Source of the DNA: Sphingobacterium nematocida | Lineage (GTDB): Bacteria; Bacteroidota; Bacteroidia; Sphingobacteriales; Sphingobacteriaceae | Direction: 5' to 3' | DNA length: 64,000 bases | NCBI RefSeq assembly: GCF_900168125.1 | Contig: NZ_FUZF01000003.1 | Location: forward strand, 186,001-250,000 | Part shown: positions 46,426 through 56,494 of the stretch, piece by piece | Layout of the letters: each line of letters starts with the position of its first letter | Numbering within the stretch: position 1 is the stretch's first letter | Program-made: the position numbers and the translations under genes | The notes under the pieces: model-generated | Database searches by the model: none | The model's input: only the letters and a program-made list of their open reading frames with translations | Told to the model about the DNA's origin: nothing

Positions 46426-46446
46426 TTCGTTTGTTTACGTTTTTTA
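46426..46446 (+). promoter_or_regulatory. Candidate GlpR operator: phased CGTTT repeat
   Basis: CGTTT occurs at 46428-46432 and again ten bases later at 46438-46442 within TTTCGTTTGTTTACGTTT, one helical turn apart, about 50 bases upstream of glpD. DeoR-type repressors often bind such repeats. Only a candidate. Confidence 0.35.
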
Positions 46447-46489
46447 TTATTTTTACAAAACAAAGCACACATAAACACAGTAAAACAAA

Positions 46490-48055
46490 ATGAATTTCAC
46501 AAGAAACGAAGCTTTAGAAAGCATTCAAGATACAGCAATGTGGGATATTGCAATCATAGGCGGCGGAGCCACAGGACTTGGAATTGCAGTTGATGCAGCT
46601 TCACGAGGCTATAAAACGCTCCTAATTGAGAAATATGATTTTGCAAAAGGGACCTCAAGCAAAAGCACCAAGTTAGTTCATGGTGGTGTCCGTTATCTCG
46701 CAAATGGAGATATCAAACTCGTTTTATCAGCGCTCAAGGAAAGAGGCTTACTTTTTAAAAATGCGCCTCATGTTTCCTTTGTTCAAAGCTTTGTAATTCC
46801 ATCATACTCGACCTTCAATAAGCTTAAGTTTCTGATAGGTCTAAAAATGTACGATTGGATGGCAGGTAAACTTCGCATAGGAAAATCGACGCTATTAAAC
46901 AAGAGAGATGTAATCCAAAAGTTACCCAAAATCAAAACAAAGGGATTAGTTGGTGGTGTGCTATATTATGATGGTCAATTTGATGATGCCCGATTAGCGA
47001 TCAATCTTGGACAGACTGCTTCAGAACATGGCGCAACACTTCTTAACTATGCCGAAGTAAATAAGATATCCAAAGATGAAGCAGGTAAAACAAATGGAAT
47101 TAACTTCAAAGATCGGCTTTCAGGATTAGACTATACCATAAAAGCGAAGGCTGTGATTAATGCAACAGGTGTATTTGTAGATGATATCTTAAAGTTGGAC
47201 AGCACAACTCACAAAGACCTTGTACGACCAAGTCAAGGAGCCCATATCGTAATAGATAAAAAGTTCCTGGGCAATGATGATGCCTTAATGATTCCAGAAA
47301 CCAGTGACGGACGAGTATTATTTGGAGTGCCTTGGCACGACAAAGTATTATTAGGCACTACCGACACGCCATTAAATGCACATCAGATAGAACCGAGGCC
47401 GTTGGATGAAGAAATCAGTTTTATCTTAAAAACGGCAAATCAATACCTTGAAAATTCACCTACTGAAAAAGACGTTTTAAGTGTATTTGCAGGACTTAGA
47501 CCCCTAGCTGCTCCCACAGATGGCGACTCGGGCAGCACAAAAGAAATATCAAGAGATCATAAGCTTATCAAAAGCGCATCCAATCTAATTACCATTACCG
47601 GAGGCAAGTGGACTACTTACAGAAAAATGGCTGAAGAAACCATCGATTTAGCGATCAAAACAGTAGGATTGACACCTAAGGCCTGTAAAACACAGCATCT
47701 CCCTATCCACGGCTACTCCCAGGAGAAAAAAACAGGACATTGGCAGGTATATGGGACAGACGTAGCCCCTATTCTTGAGCTGGCATCACAATCTCCTCAA
47801 CTCAACGAGTTGCTACACCCGAACTTCGAATTTATAGCAGCAGAAGTGGTATGGGCATGTCGTCATGAGATGATCGCCAAAGTCGAAGACTTCTTAGCTC
47901 GAAGAGTTCGCTTTTTGTTGTTAGACGCCAAAGCGTCCTTAGAAGCAGCTCCAAAAGTAGCCGAAATAATGGCTAAGGAACTCGGAAAAGACCAAGCTTG
48001 GATTCAACAGGAAATTGCAGACTACACCGCACTTGTCAAAAATTACACCTTATAA
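46490..48055 (+). CDS. glpD: Aerobic glycerol-3-phosphate dehydrogenase
   Basis: FAD enzyme oxidising glycerol-3-phosphate to dihydroxyacetone phosphate and passing electrons to menaquinone at the inner membrane. The 521-residue chain begins with the FAD motif IAIIGGGATGLGIAVDAASR (residues about 20-39), then TSSKSTKLVHGGVRYL, GVPWHDKVLLGTTDTP and the substrate region FAGLRPLAAP. The C-terminal domain contains AEVVWACRHEMIAKVEDFLARR. First gene of the plus-strand glp run; glpK starts 33 bases downstream. Confidence 0.96.
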   Translation: MNFTRNEALESIQDTAMWDIAIIGGGATGLGIAVDAASRGYKTLLIEKYDFAKGTSSKSTKLVHGGVRYLANGDIKLVLSALKERGLLFKNAPHVSFVQSFVIPSYSTFNKLKFLIGLKMYDWMAGKLRIGKSTLLNKRDVIQKLPKIKTKGLVGGVLYYDGQFDDARLAINLGQTASEHGATLLNYAEVNKISKDEAGKTNGINFKDRLSGLDYTIKAKAVINATGVFVDDILKLDSTTHKDLVRPSQGAHIVIDKKFLGNDDALMIPETSDGRVLFGVPWHDKVLLGTTDTPLNAHQIEPRPLDEEISFILKTANQYLENSPTEKDVLSVFAGLRPLAAPTDGDSGSTKEISRDHKLIKSASNLITITGGKWTTYRKMAEETIDLAIKTVGLTPKACKTQHLPIHGYSQEKKTGHWQVYGTDVAPILELASQSPQLNELLHPNFEFIAAEVVWACRHEMIAKVEDFLARRVRFLLLDAKASLEAAPKVAEIMAKELGKDQAWIQQEIADYTALVKNYTL

Positions 48056-48088
48056 TAAATAAGCTACTAATATAAACCCGATTAGATC

Positions 48089-49588
48089 ATGAACAAAGAA
48101 TACATTCTCGCTTTAGACCAGGGTACAACTAGCTCCAGGGCGATTCTTTTCAATCAGAAAGGAGAAATTGTCACCATAGCTCAAAAAGAGTTCACACAAA
48201 TATATCCTAAATCAGGTTGGGTGGAACATGACGCTCAGGAGATATGGTCAACGCAACTTGCGGTAATGACCGAAGCAATAGCCAAAGAACAGCTAAGACT
48301 AGACGCCGTCAGAGCCATCGGCATCACCAATCAACGAGAGACAACTATCGTATGGAACAAAAAAACAGGTAAACCAATATACAATGCCATTGTATGGCAG
48401 GATCGTAGAACAGCAGAGTACTGTAAAAAGATAGCTGAACAAGGATACGAAGATATCATACAGGAAAAAACAGGTCTATTAATTGACGCTTACTTTTCGG
48501 CATCCAAAATAAACTGGATACTCAACAATGTAGACGGAGCCAAACAGCTTGCTGAACAAGGCGAACTTGCATTTGGGACCGTAGATTCTTGGTTAGTCTA
48601 CAATCTTACTAATGGCGAGAAGCACATTACAGATGTATCTAATGCTTCAAGAACACTGCTCTTGAATATACATACATTGCAATGGGACAAAGAATTATTA
48701 AACATTTTTGAGATTCCAGAATCAATGCTTCCCACTGTATGCAGCAGCTCTGAAATATACGGTCACACGTCCGAAGATATTGCGAACGTCAGAGTTCCTA
48801 TTGCTGGCATAGCAGGCGATCAACAAGCCGCCCTGTTTGGCCAACTTTGCACTAAAAAAGGCATGGTCAAAAACACATATGGAACGGGCTGTTTCCTATT
48901 AATGAATATCGGAGCCAAACCGGTAATATCCAAAAGCAAACTAGTTACCACCGTTGCATGGAAAATAGGCGACGAAGTAAACTATGCGTTAGAAGGCAGT
49001 GTATTTATTGGGGGGGCCGTCGTTCAATGGTTAAGAGACGAGCTAGGTATCATTCGTAATTCCAGTGAGGTGGAAAAATTGGCCACTAGCGTCCCTAACA
49101 GCAATGGTGTGTACCTCATTCCAGCATTTTCAGGTCTGGGAGCTCCTCATTGGAACTCAGAAGCTAGGGGAACGATGGTAGGACTTTCACGAGGTGCAAA
49201 TGCAGCACATATCGCTCGCGCCTCCTTAGAAAGCATAGCCTATCAAACATATGACATTCTAAAAGCCATGGAAAATGACTCTTCTTCGAAAATAAAAGAA
49301 CTTCGCGTTGATGGAGGCGTAACACAAAATGGTTTCTTAATGCAATTTCAGGCAGATATCTTAAAAACAAAAGTAATTCGCCCAGCGATTACAGAAACCA
49401 CCGCTATGGGAGCAGCCTTTCTCGCCGGATTAGCTGTTGGATTTTGGAAAGATACTTCCGAATTGCAAAACTTATGGAAAGAAGATAAAGTTTTTGAAAC
49501 GAATCAAGATAACAATTACGAAGTCCACCTGAAAGAATGGAAAAGAGCCACTGAAACGGCTAAATTCTGGGCAAACTACGAGAATTAA
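48089..49588 (+). CDS. glpK: Glycerol kinase
   Basis: ATP-dependent phosphorylation of glycerol to glycerol-3-phosphate in the cytoplasm. The 499-residue FGGY-family enzyme shows [15 protein letters not shown] at the start, [28 protein letters not shown] with the catalytic Asp, [13 protein letters not shown], and the FGGY signature region [20 protein letters not shown]. Flanked by glpD and glpF. Confidence 0.97.
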   Translation: MNKEYILALDQGTTSSRAILFNQKGEIVTIAQKEFTQIYPKSGWVEHDAQEIWSTQLAVMTEAIAKEQLRLDAVRAIGITNQRETTIVWNKKTGKPIYNAIVWQDRRTAEYCKKIAEQGYEDIIQEKTGLLIDAYFSASKINWILNNVDGAKQLAEQGELAFGTVDSWLVYNLTNGEKHITDVSNASRTLLLNIHTLQWDKELLNIFEIPESMLPTVCSSSEIYGHTSEDIANVRVPIAGIAGDQQAALFGQLCTKKGMVKNTYGTGCFLLMNIGAKPVISKSKLVTTVAWKIGDEVNYALEGSVFIGGAVVQWLRDELGIIRNSSEVEKLATSVPNSNGVYLIPAFSGLGAPHWNSEARGTMVGLSRGANAAHIARASLESIAYQTYDILKAMENDSSSKIKELRVDGGVTQNGFLMQFQADILKTKVIRPAITETTAMGAAFLAGLAVGFWKDTSELQNLWKEDKVFETNQDNNYEVHLKEWKRATETAKFWANYEN

Positions 49589-49620
49589 AATAGGTAACCA
49601 CTTTTAAATAAATCTATATT

Positions 49621-50346
49621 ATGACACCTTTTATTGCAGAATTAATAGGGACCGCTGCGATGATCCTTCTAGGAGGAGGAGTAGTCGCCAACGTAGTATT
49701 AAACCAGACCAAAGGAAACAATTCCGGCTGGATCGTTATTACCACGGCTTGGGCTGTTGCAGTTTTTGTCGGGGTTTCTATTGCTGGCCCGTACAGCGGT
49801 GCGCATCTCAATTGTGCTGTAACACTGGCCAACTACATCTTGAATCGCATCGATCTTCCTACGGCACTATCCTATATGACAGCACAGTTTGGTGGCGCCA
49901 TGATAGGAGCCTTTTTAGTGTGGATAATGTATAAAGACCATTTTGATAAAACAGAAGATCCTGACGCCAAACAAGCCGTATTCTGTACTGCACCAGCTAT
50001 CAAAAACCTTCCTATAAATTTGGCGAGCGAAATAATTGGAACTTTCGTGCTGATATTCACCATACTACACTTCAAAGATGCCAGCCTATCCGATCAATCA
50101 CCTATCGGTCTTGGTTCTATAGGTGCACTACCTGTGACATTGTTGGTATGGGGAATAGGTCTTTCGCTTGGTGGAACTACAGGCTATGCCATTAATCCCG
50201 CACGGGATCTTGGTCCTCGCATTATTCATGCACTGTTACCCCTAAAAAATAAAGCTAAATTCAATAGTTCATACGCTTGGGTACCAGTTATCGGCCCCTT
50301 ACTTGGAGCTTCGCTTGCTGCATTATTATTCTTGTTTATGAAATAA
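49621..50346 (+). CDS. glpF: Glycerol facilitator (MIP/aquaporin family) with altered first NPA motif
   Basis: Inner-membrane channel for glycerol. The 241-residue protein has six transmembrane segments and the two half-helices. The second motif is intact with the glycerol-channel residues: INPARDLGPR (Asn192-Pro193-Ala194-Arg195-Asp196). The first motif is SGAHLNCAVT instead of the usual SGAHLNPAVT, so Pro is replaced by Cys65 (TGT at 49813-49815). Start ATG is 32 bases after glpK. Other than that substitution it appears complete. Confidence 0.93.
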   Translation: MTPFIAELIGTAAMILLGGGVVANVVLNQTKGNNSGWIVITTAWAVAVFVGVSIAGPYSGAHLNCAVTLANYILNRIDLPTALSYMTAQFGGAMIGAFLVWIMYKDHFDKTEDPDAKQAVFCTAPAIKNLPINLASEIIGTFVLIFTILHFKDASLSDQSPIGLGSIGALPVTLLVWGIGLSLGGTTGYAINPARDLGPRIIHALLPLKNKAKFNSSYAWVPVIGPLLGASLAALLFLFMK

Positions 50347-50423
50347 AACGAAAGAAAAAGCAATAATTAACATTAAGTTAATATTAAAACATCAATTTAG
50401 TAACCAATTTAATCACACGACAT

Positions 50424-53400
50424 ATGTTAACAAACAATCAAGACAAAGTTAAGCCACACCGTATTGGTTCTAAGCTCCTGTGGATTGCTTTAGCTACTGC
50501 TTGTTATTCTGGAGGACAGGCTTACGCCAGTCTCCCTTTCCCTTTTGAGAAAACAACTAACCAAGAGAAAATTAAGATCCAGGGTAAAGTAGTAGACAAG
50601 AATACCAACGAGCCTTTAGGAGGAGTATCTATTCGCGTAAATGCAAAAGCAGTTGGAACCAGTAATCCAAATGGAACTTTTACTGTTGAAGTCTCTGCCG
50701 GTACAAATATCAATTTCCAACTCATAGGTTATAATAGTTACACACAAATATTTAACGATACAAATCCTAACGTCGTTATTCAACTAGTAGAGAATACGGA
50801 GGGGATTGAAGAAGTTGTCGTTACGGCATTAGGTATTAAGCGAGAGGAAAAATCACTAGGTTATTCTGTAACTACGGTTTCCGGAGAAGAACTCACTAAT
50901 GCACAATCAGCAAACTGGACCGATGCATTAACAGGCAAGGTAGCTGGTTTAAATCTAACTAAATCAGGTGCCGGCCCGGCTGGAACCAATCAAATTATTC
51001 TACGTGGCGAAAACTCCTTAACAGGCGACAATTCGGCGCTAATTGTCATTGATGGGGTCATAACAAGTTCAAGTTCGGGAAGAATGACAACCAACGGGAA
51101 CTCTAATTACATGTCTGATGATGCACCTGTCGATTTTGGAACAGGTCTAGCAGACATCAATCCGGAGGATATCGAAAGTATTTCTGTGTTAAAAGGCCCA
51201 GGTGCTACCGCACTATATGGAGCTAGGGGCGCTAATGGTGCAATTGTCATCACGACTAAAAAAGGTAAAAAGAACAATGGTTTAGGATTTAGCTTAACCT
51301 CAAATACATCCATCGGTACTATAAACAGATGGCCAGATTATCAAAACCAATATGGCGCAGGTGTCGGCGGAAGTGACTTTTACTACTCCTATGGTCAGTC
51401 TGAAGATGGAGCTAGTACGTATTCTACATCCTCAGCTTGGGGACCAAAGTTCAATGGCCAGCTATTTTATCAGTTCAACCCAGATTATTATAGATTGACT
51501 CCACCAGAGCGAACAGAGTGGAGAGCCTATGAAAATAATAAAAAAGACTTTTTTGAAACGACAGTAAATAGTTCGAATAACCTTTCGTACGCTACTTCAA
51601 CAGAAAAAACATCAACGCGGATCAGTGTAGGAAATACCATCAACAAATGGATGGTTCCTAATACCGGATTTAATAGAACCACTGCAACCGTGCAGATGTC
51701 ACACAAGCTGACAGATAAAATCAATATTTCAGGAAAAGCTTCTTATAATAACAAGTTTTCAAAAAATCTTCCTACAACTGGTTATAATAATGGTACTCCC
51801 ATGTATTTCATTAGGGGGCTCACTCCTAATATGAACCTGGACTGGTTTAAAAACTATTGGATTGAAAAGGATGTTGAGCAAAATACACCTTTCTCAACAC
51901 TTTTGGATAATCCCTACCTACAGTCCTATGAAATGTTAAACGGACAAAACCGTGATGGATTTCTTGGAAATGCTCAAGTAGATTACGCAATCAACAAAGA
52001 ATTCAGTGTATTGGGACGTGCGTCAATCGATTTTAGTTATGACGGTAGAACCTCAAGAAGACCCTTTGACTCCAATAAATTTGCTAATGGGTATTTCAGA
52101 AAGCAGAATATTTTCAATTCAGAAACAAACGTCGACTTTCTGGCTCGTTATAGGAACGAAAGAAATAAAACCATAAAATGGGGAGCAAGTCTTGGTGGCG
52201 CCCGTATGGCCAACACCTATAGAAGAATAGATCTATCAACGAGTAAACTCAAGGAAAGAGGTATTTATAGCCTAGATAATACTGCAGAACCAATTATCTC
52301 AAGACCTTATAGAAGTAAATATGCGGTAAACTCGATTTACGGTATGGCCAATATCGAATACAAAAACTACTTGTTTTTTGATGTAACCAGCAGAATCGAC
52401 TGGTCTAGCACACTTGCCTCTCCTGCATTCGGTGAGGGAGATGGATTTATGTACAATTCCTATAACGGAAGCGTTGTGCTTTCTCAATTGTTAGATTTAC
52501 CAAAATCCATCAATTTCTTTAAATTTAGAGCTTCACTTGCAAATGTGGGTAGCGGTGGGACAACACCATTCTTAACCTCATACACCTACCCTATAGTGCC
52601 GAGTTTTGGCGATGGGTTATCTAATAGCCTACAGATCCCAAATGAATCGCTTAAGTACGAATCCACAAGATCCGTTGAATTCGGTACCGATTTAAGAATG
52701 TTTAAGAACAGATTAACCTTTGACATTGCCGTTTATCAGAACAACACCTTCAATCAAATTCTTCCCGTACCGATCGATCCATCGAGTGGATTTACACGGA
52801 TGGTTATTAACGCTGGGGAGGTTAGGAATAGAGGTGCTGAATTTGCAACATCATATCAGATCTTTAAAAACAAAGAGAAATTAAATTGGAAGATGTTTGG
52901 CAATTTCTCTTATAATGATGGAATAATCATATCACTACCTGAATCATCTGAAGAAAACGCGATCATCCTCTCCACAATCTATGGATCTAGAGGTACTATT
53001 GAAGCTAGAGTTGGAGGAAATTACGGTGCTATGTATGGTTATGGCTATAAGCGATCTCCAGACGGTCAGATCATTTACAAAGATGGCTATCCAGAAATAT
53101 CTACTGACTTACTTTATTTAGGCAGATCTACAGCCCCATGGAAAGCTGCCTGGGGTAATGAATTTCAATACAAAAACTGGAAATTCAACTTCTTATTTGA
53201 TGGTCAGTTCGGCGGTGTTGGTTATTCTTTAACACATGCGGTATTAATGGAAGAAGGAAAGCTAAACAAAACAATACCTGGAAGGTATAACGGATTAATC
53301 GGCAAAGGAGTAGTGGACAATGGGGATAACACCTTTAGTCCAAACACGACTTTAGTAAATGCTCGCGATTTTTATTACAATCACTTCAATCGTGACAATC

Positions 53401-53666
53401 TGGAAGCAAATACATTCTCAACAAACTACATCAAGCTGAGAGAAGTCCGCATCGACTATACTTTTAGCCCTAGCTTCTTAAAACAATATAAATTTCAACG
53501 TGCAAATTTAGGTGTCTACGGCCGTGATTTATTCGTATTCACGAATTGGCCTGCATTTGACCCAGAATTTGGTTCTCTTACATCTGCTGGAATCCAAAAA
53601 GGAGCCGAAGTTGCACAGTTTCCTTCTACAAGAAATTTTGGTCTTAGTTTAACGTTAAATTTCTAA
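50424..53666 (+). CDS. SusC/RagA family TonB-linked outer-membrane protein
   Basis: A 1080-residue SusC-type receptor. After an N-terminal signal region (to about residue 36) comes a carboxypeptidase-regulatory-like domain (IKIQGKVVDKNTNEPLGG to about residue 120), the TonB-box-like EEVVVTALGIKREEKSLGYS, the plug with IDGVI and SVLKGPGATALYGARGANGA, then a large beta-barrel ending NFGLSLTLNF. It would import a ligand using TonB energy, with the SusD protein encoded 10 bases downstream acting as its lid. The neighbours indicate a glycerophosphate-linked substrate. Confidence 0.95.
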   Translation: MLTNNQDKVKPHRIGSKLLWIALATACYSGGQAYASLPFPFEKTTNQEKIKIQGKVVDKNTNEPLGGVSIRVNAKAVGTSNPNGTFTVEVSAGTNINFQLIGYNSYTQIFNDTNPNVVIQLVENTEGIEEVVVTALGIKREEKSLGYSVTTVSGEELTNAQSANWTDALTGKVAGLNLTKSGAGPAGTNQIILRGENSLTGDNSALIVIDGVITSSSSGRMTTNGNSNYMSDDAPVDFGTGLADINPEDIESISVLKGPGATALYGARGANGAIVITTKKGKKNNGLGFSLTSNTSIGTINRWPDYQNQYGAGVGGSDFYYSYGQSEDGASTYSTSSAWGPKFNGQLFYQFNPDYYRLTPPERTEWRAYENNKKDFFETTVNSSNNLSYATSTEKTSTRISVGNTINKWMVPNTGFNRTTATVQMSHKLTDKINISGKASYNNKFSKNLPTTGYNNGTPMYFIRGLTPNMNLDWFKNYWIEKDVEQNTPFSTLLDNPYLQSYEMLNGQNRDGFLGNAQVDYAINKEFSVLGRASIDFSYDGRTSRRPFDSNKFANGYFRKQNIFNSETNVDFLARYRNERNKTIKWGASLGGARMANTYRRIDLSTSKLKERGIYSLDNTAEPIISRPYRSKYAVNSIYGMANIEYKNYLFFDVTSRIDWSSTLASPAFGEGDGFMYNSYNGSVVLSQLLDLPKSINFFKFRASLANVGSGGTTPFLTSYTYPIVPSFGDGLSNSLQIPNESLKYESTRSVEFGTDLRMFKNRLTFDIAVYQNNTFNQILPVPIDPSSGFTRMVINAGEVRNRGAEFATSYQIFKNKEKLNWKMFGNFSYNDGIIISLPESSEENAIILSTIYGSRGTIEARVGGNYGAMYGYGYKRSPDGQIIYKDGYPEISTDLLYLGRSTAPWKAAWGNEFQYKNWKFNFLFDGQFGGVGYSLTHAVLMEEGKLNKTIPGRYNGLIGKGVVDNGDNTFSPNTTLVNARDFYYNHFNRDNLEANTFSTNYIKLREVRIDYTFSPSFLKQYKFQRANLGVYGRDLFVFTNWPAFDPEFGSLTSAGIQKGAEVAQFPSTRNFGLSLTLNF

Positions 53667-53676
53667 TGCTAGTCCG

Positions 53677-55161
53677 ATGAAAAATAAATTTAAAAACATA
53701 CTTATATATAGCACGTTTGCAACAAGCATACTTGTGGCAAGCTGTACAAAAGATTTCATTGAAAAGAATACAAATCCCAATGAAGCAACTTTTGCAAGTC
53801 CCCAATCGCTATTTGCGCCTTCGGTCTTATCCATTGTAAACAACAACCTCAACAGAGGTTTCAGAATTAACGGAGAGCTGGCTCAAGTAACTGTTACAAA
53901 TAGCGATAGTAGGGAAATTCACCGTTATGAGATAAAAACAACGGAGTCAAATAGCTCTTGGCAAAATTGGTATACAGAGTTAACAAATATCAGAGATGTA
54001 TACAAATCGGCCGAAATAACACAGCAGCAAGGTTACCAAACTTGGCAAGGCATGTCTTTAATTATGGATGCTTACTTAGGATCTCTACTGACCGATGTGT
54101 TTGGTGATGTTCCTTACTCGGATGCTGCCAAGGGAAGAGATTTTGAAATCTCACCCAAGTTCGATACACAAAAATTTGTGTATGAACAGATTTTTGAAAA
54201 GCTTGAAAAAGCAAATGAATTGCTAAAAACCAACGCACAATTACCTGCTAGCCATCTGATGTCGGACCCACTATACGGAAGTATCTATAAGCATACCCGT
54301 ACTAGCCCTGAGCACTGGCGTAGGTTCGGGAATTCGCTCTATTTACGTTTACTGCTTAGAGCGTCAGGAAATAATGAGTTGAATCAAATAGCAAAGATTA
54401 AGGAAATAGTAGATACTAAAGCTGCAGAATATCCAATCATGGAAAGCAATGCGGATAATGCAATCTTTAACTTTACTAATGTAGTTCCATTTGTAACAGA
54501 ATTTTACAACTATAGGGATTTAGATTTTAATGGTGACAAAGGATATTCTGAATTTTTCATCAATACGTTGGTAGACCTAGAAGACACAAGGATAGCAAAA
54601 TGGGCTACTCAAGCTACGCTCGGAGTCTACTCAGGCATGCGAAGTGGCTATGCAAAGGGAAATGTACCTGAAATAGGCTCTAAACTAATATTGGATCTTA
54701 AGACAGATATCAGACTCGGCAACCTGATGAATTATTCTGAACTACAGTTTATATTAGCCGAAGCAGCTCTTAAAGGATTTATCTCGGGGTCTTCTGAAAA
54801 CTATTATTATAGAGGTATTCAATCATCTTTTCAATACTGGAATGTAGATCCAAGCCCAGGTTATTTTGAGCAAAGTTCTGTGAAACCCTCTTCTCAAGAT
54901 AATTTTAATGACATCATGGAAAAAATACATACACAACGTTTTTACGCGATGTTGTTTACTGACTTTCAGCAATGGGCCGAAATTCGACGTACAGGACATC
55001 CAACATTACCTATTGGGCCTGGAGTTGAAAACCAAGGTAGATATCCATCGCGTCTACCTTTCCCCCCGTCCACAATTTCTTATAACAGGGCAAATTACCT
55101 TGAAGCATTAAAAATAATGGGGCCGGATGATATTAATACTAAAGTTTGGTGGAATAAATAA
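53677..55161 (+). CDS. SusD/RagB family nutrient-binding lipoprotein
   Basis: A 494-residue lipoprotein of the SusD-like superfamily (the SusD-like 2 type by its start): lipobox LVASC with Cys23, then FIEKNTNPNEAT, a helical TPR-like body with YLGSLLTDVFGDVPYSDA and a C-terminal AEIRRTGHPTLPIGPG segment. It captures substrate on the cell surface and hands it to the SusC partner. The start is 10 bases after susC and the DUF5689 gene begins 11 bases after its stop. Confidence 0.92.
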   Translation: MKNKFKNILIYSTFATSILVASCTKDFIEKNTNPNEATFASPQSLFAPSVLSIVNNNLNRGFRINGELAQVTVTNSDSREIHRYEIKTTESNSSWQNWYTELTNIRDVYKSAEITQQQGYQTWQGMSLIMDAYLGSLLTDVFGDVPYSDAAKGRDFEISPKFDTQKFVYEQIFEKLEKANELLKTNAQLPASHLMSDPLYGSIYKHTRTSPEHWRRFGNSLYLRLLLRASGNNELNQIAKIKEIVDTKAAEYPIMESNADNAIFNFTNVVPFVTEFYNYRDLDFNGDKGYSEFFINTLVDLEDTRIAKWATQATLGVYSGMRSGYAKGNVPEIGSKLILDLKTDIRLGNLMNYSELQFILAEAALKGFISGSSENYYYRGIQSSFQYWNVDPSPGYFEQSSVKPSSQDNFNDIMEKIHTQRFYAMLFTDFQQWAEIRRTGHPTLPIGPGVENQGRYPSRLPFPPSTISYNRANYLEALKIMGPDDINTKVWWNK

Positions 55162-55172
55162 ATAAATTAATC

Positions 55173-56429
55173 ATGAAAAGTTCAATTAAATATAAATCTA
55201 TTCTTACCGTCCTTGTTTCAAGTTTATTGCTAACAAACTGTGGTGAAACATATAAGGAAGAAATAGTAGACCATGTCAATCCCCAAGGATCTATTTATGT
55301 GTTAAGAAACAATTTTAAAGGTCAGGATTTAACGATTTCTGAGAGTACATTAGAAGGAGCCAATCATATTGGAGGTGTCGTTGTTTCAAATCATGAAAGT
55401 AAAAATCTTCCAGAAAACACAATTGCAATTCAAAGTACTTGGAGAGGGCAGACAAGAGGGATATTGTTAGAAGTTGAAGATGACTCCAAATATGCATTTG
55501 GAGATTCTATTAACATGGATTTGATGGGTAGTACATTAACCGGAAGACTGGGCTCATTGATGATCACAAATGTACCAAGCTCTAAAATCTCAAAAATATC
55601 TTCAGGAAATATCAAAGCACATACTCCGGTTGCTGTAAGTACTTTAGAAAAGAAAAAAGATCAATTCGAAAGCACACTTATCAGTGTTACAGCAGATGTT
55701 GATCCAGAACCAGCAAAAGGATCAAAGCTCGCGGGTGTCCACAAGTTATTGGATGGAGAAAACAAATCCATAAAAATCTCAGTAGATGAATCAAGCCCAC
55801 TTGCAAACAATGTCCTTTCCCCTTCCGCGACATTTAAAGGAGTTTTATACAGTAATCAAGGAGATCTCGAAATCCGTCTTCAAAAATCAGAAGACCTTGC
55901 TTTCCCCTCAGGAAAACTTTATGCAGGTTGGCCAGAAACCTTCGAACAGCCAGACACAGTAAAAGCAGGCTATGCAAAATGGCCAGTAATTTTACCTACC
56001 GGCGAATGGACTTTCGACCAATCCTTATTAGGAAATACAGTTGGTAGAGATAGGATTGTATCAGGAAAACTAGCGGTAAGATTTCAACAAAATTTAAAAA
56101 CTCCAGCCTATTTACAAATGAATTTTGATGTTCCACAAGGTGCATCAAAAGTAACGTTATGGTATGGTTCTTACTACACAGATAGATCCTCTACGTTCCA
56201 ATTAGAATACTCTGTCGACCAGGGGAAAACTTGGAAAATTGTAGACAAACCAATTAGTGATGCGCATCCAACCTCGGAGAGTCTTGTCGCAAAACAAGCT
56301 GTTTTCTTAATGAATATCACACAGCCCGTTCGCTTTAGAATAAATAAATTAGGTCTCGGGACAAGTAGTAATACCATAAACAATGGTCGTTTAGGAATAG
56401 ATGATATCGCCATATACCAAAGTTATTAA
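55173..56429 (+). CDS. DUF5689 domain-containing lipoprotein
   Basis: A 418-residue lipoprotein with lipobox LTNC (Cys23). The N-terminal about 220 residues are the DUF5689 region (IVDHVNPQGSIYVLRNNFKG, VEDDSKYAFGDSINM), which has an OB-like beta character in this family. The C-terminal part (from about residue 255) is a beta-sandwich-like module with VPQGASKVTLWYGSYY and LEYSVDQGKTWK. Placement immediately after SusCD is typical of surface-exposed accessory binding lipoproteins. Ligand unknown. Co-transcribed with glpQ. Confidence 0.82.
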   Translation: MKSSIKYKSILTVLVSSLLLTNCGETYKEEIVDHVNPQGSIYVLRNNFKGQDLTISESTLEGANHIGGVVVSNHESKNLPENTIAIQSTWRGQTRGILLEVEDDSKYAFGDSINMDLMGSTLTGRLGSLMITNVPSSKISKISSGNIKAHTPVAVSTLEKKKDQFESTLISVTADVDPEPAKGSKLAGVHKLLDGENKSIKISVDESSPLANNVLSPSATFKGVLYSNQGDLEIRLQKSEDLAFPSGKLYAGWPETFEQPDTVKAGYAKWPVILPTGEWTFDQSLLGNTVGRDRIVSGKLAVRFQQNLKTPAYLQMNFDVPQGASKVTLWYGSYYTDRSSTFQLEYSVDQGKTWKIVDKPISDAHPTSESLVAKQAVFLMNITQPVRFRINKLGLGTSSNTINNGRLGIDDIAIYQSY

Positions 56430-56494
56430 TATAGTTGCTATTTTTGATAGGAGTAAATAATCTTACTCCTATCTTTATTTTATATAAAAAAGAC

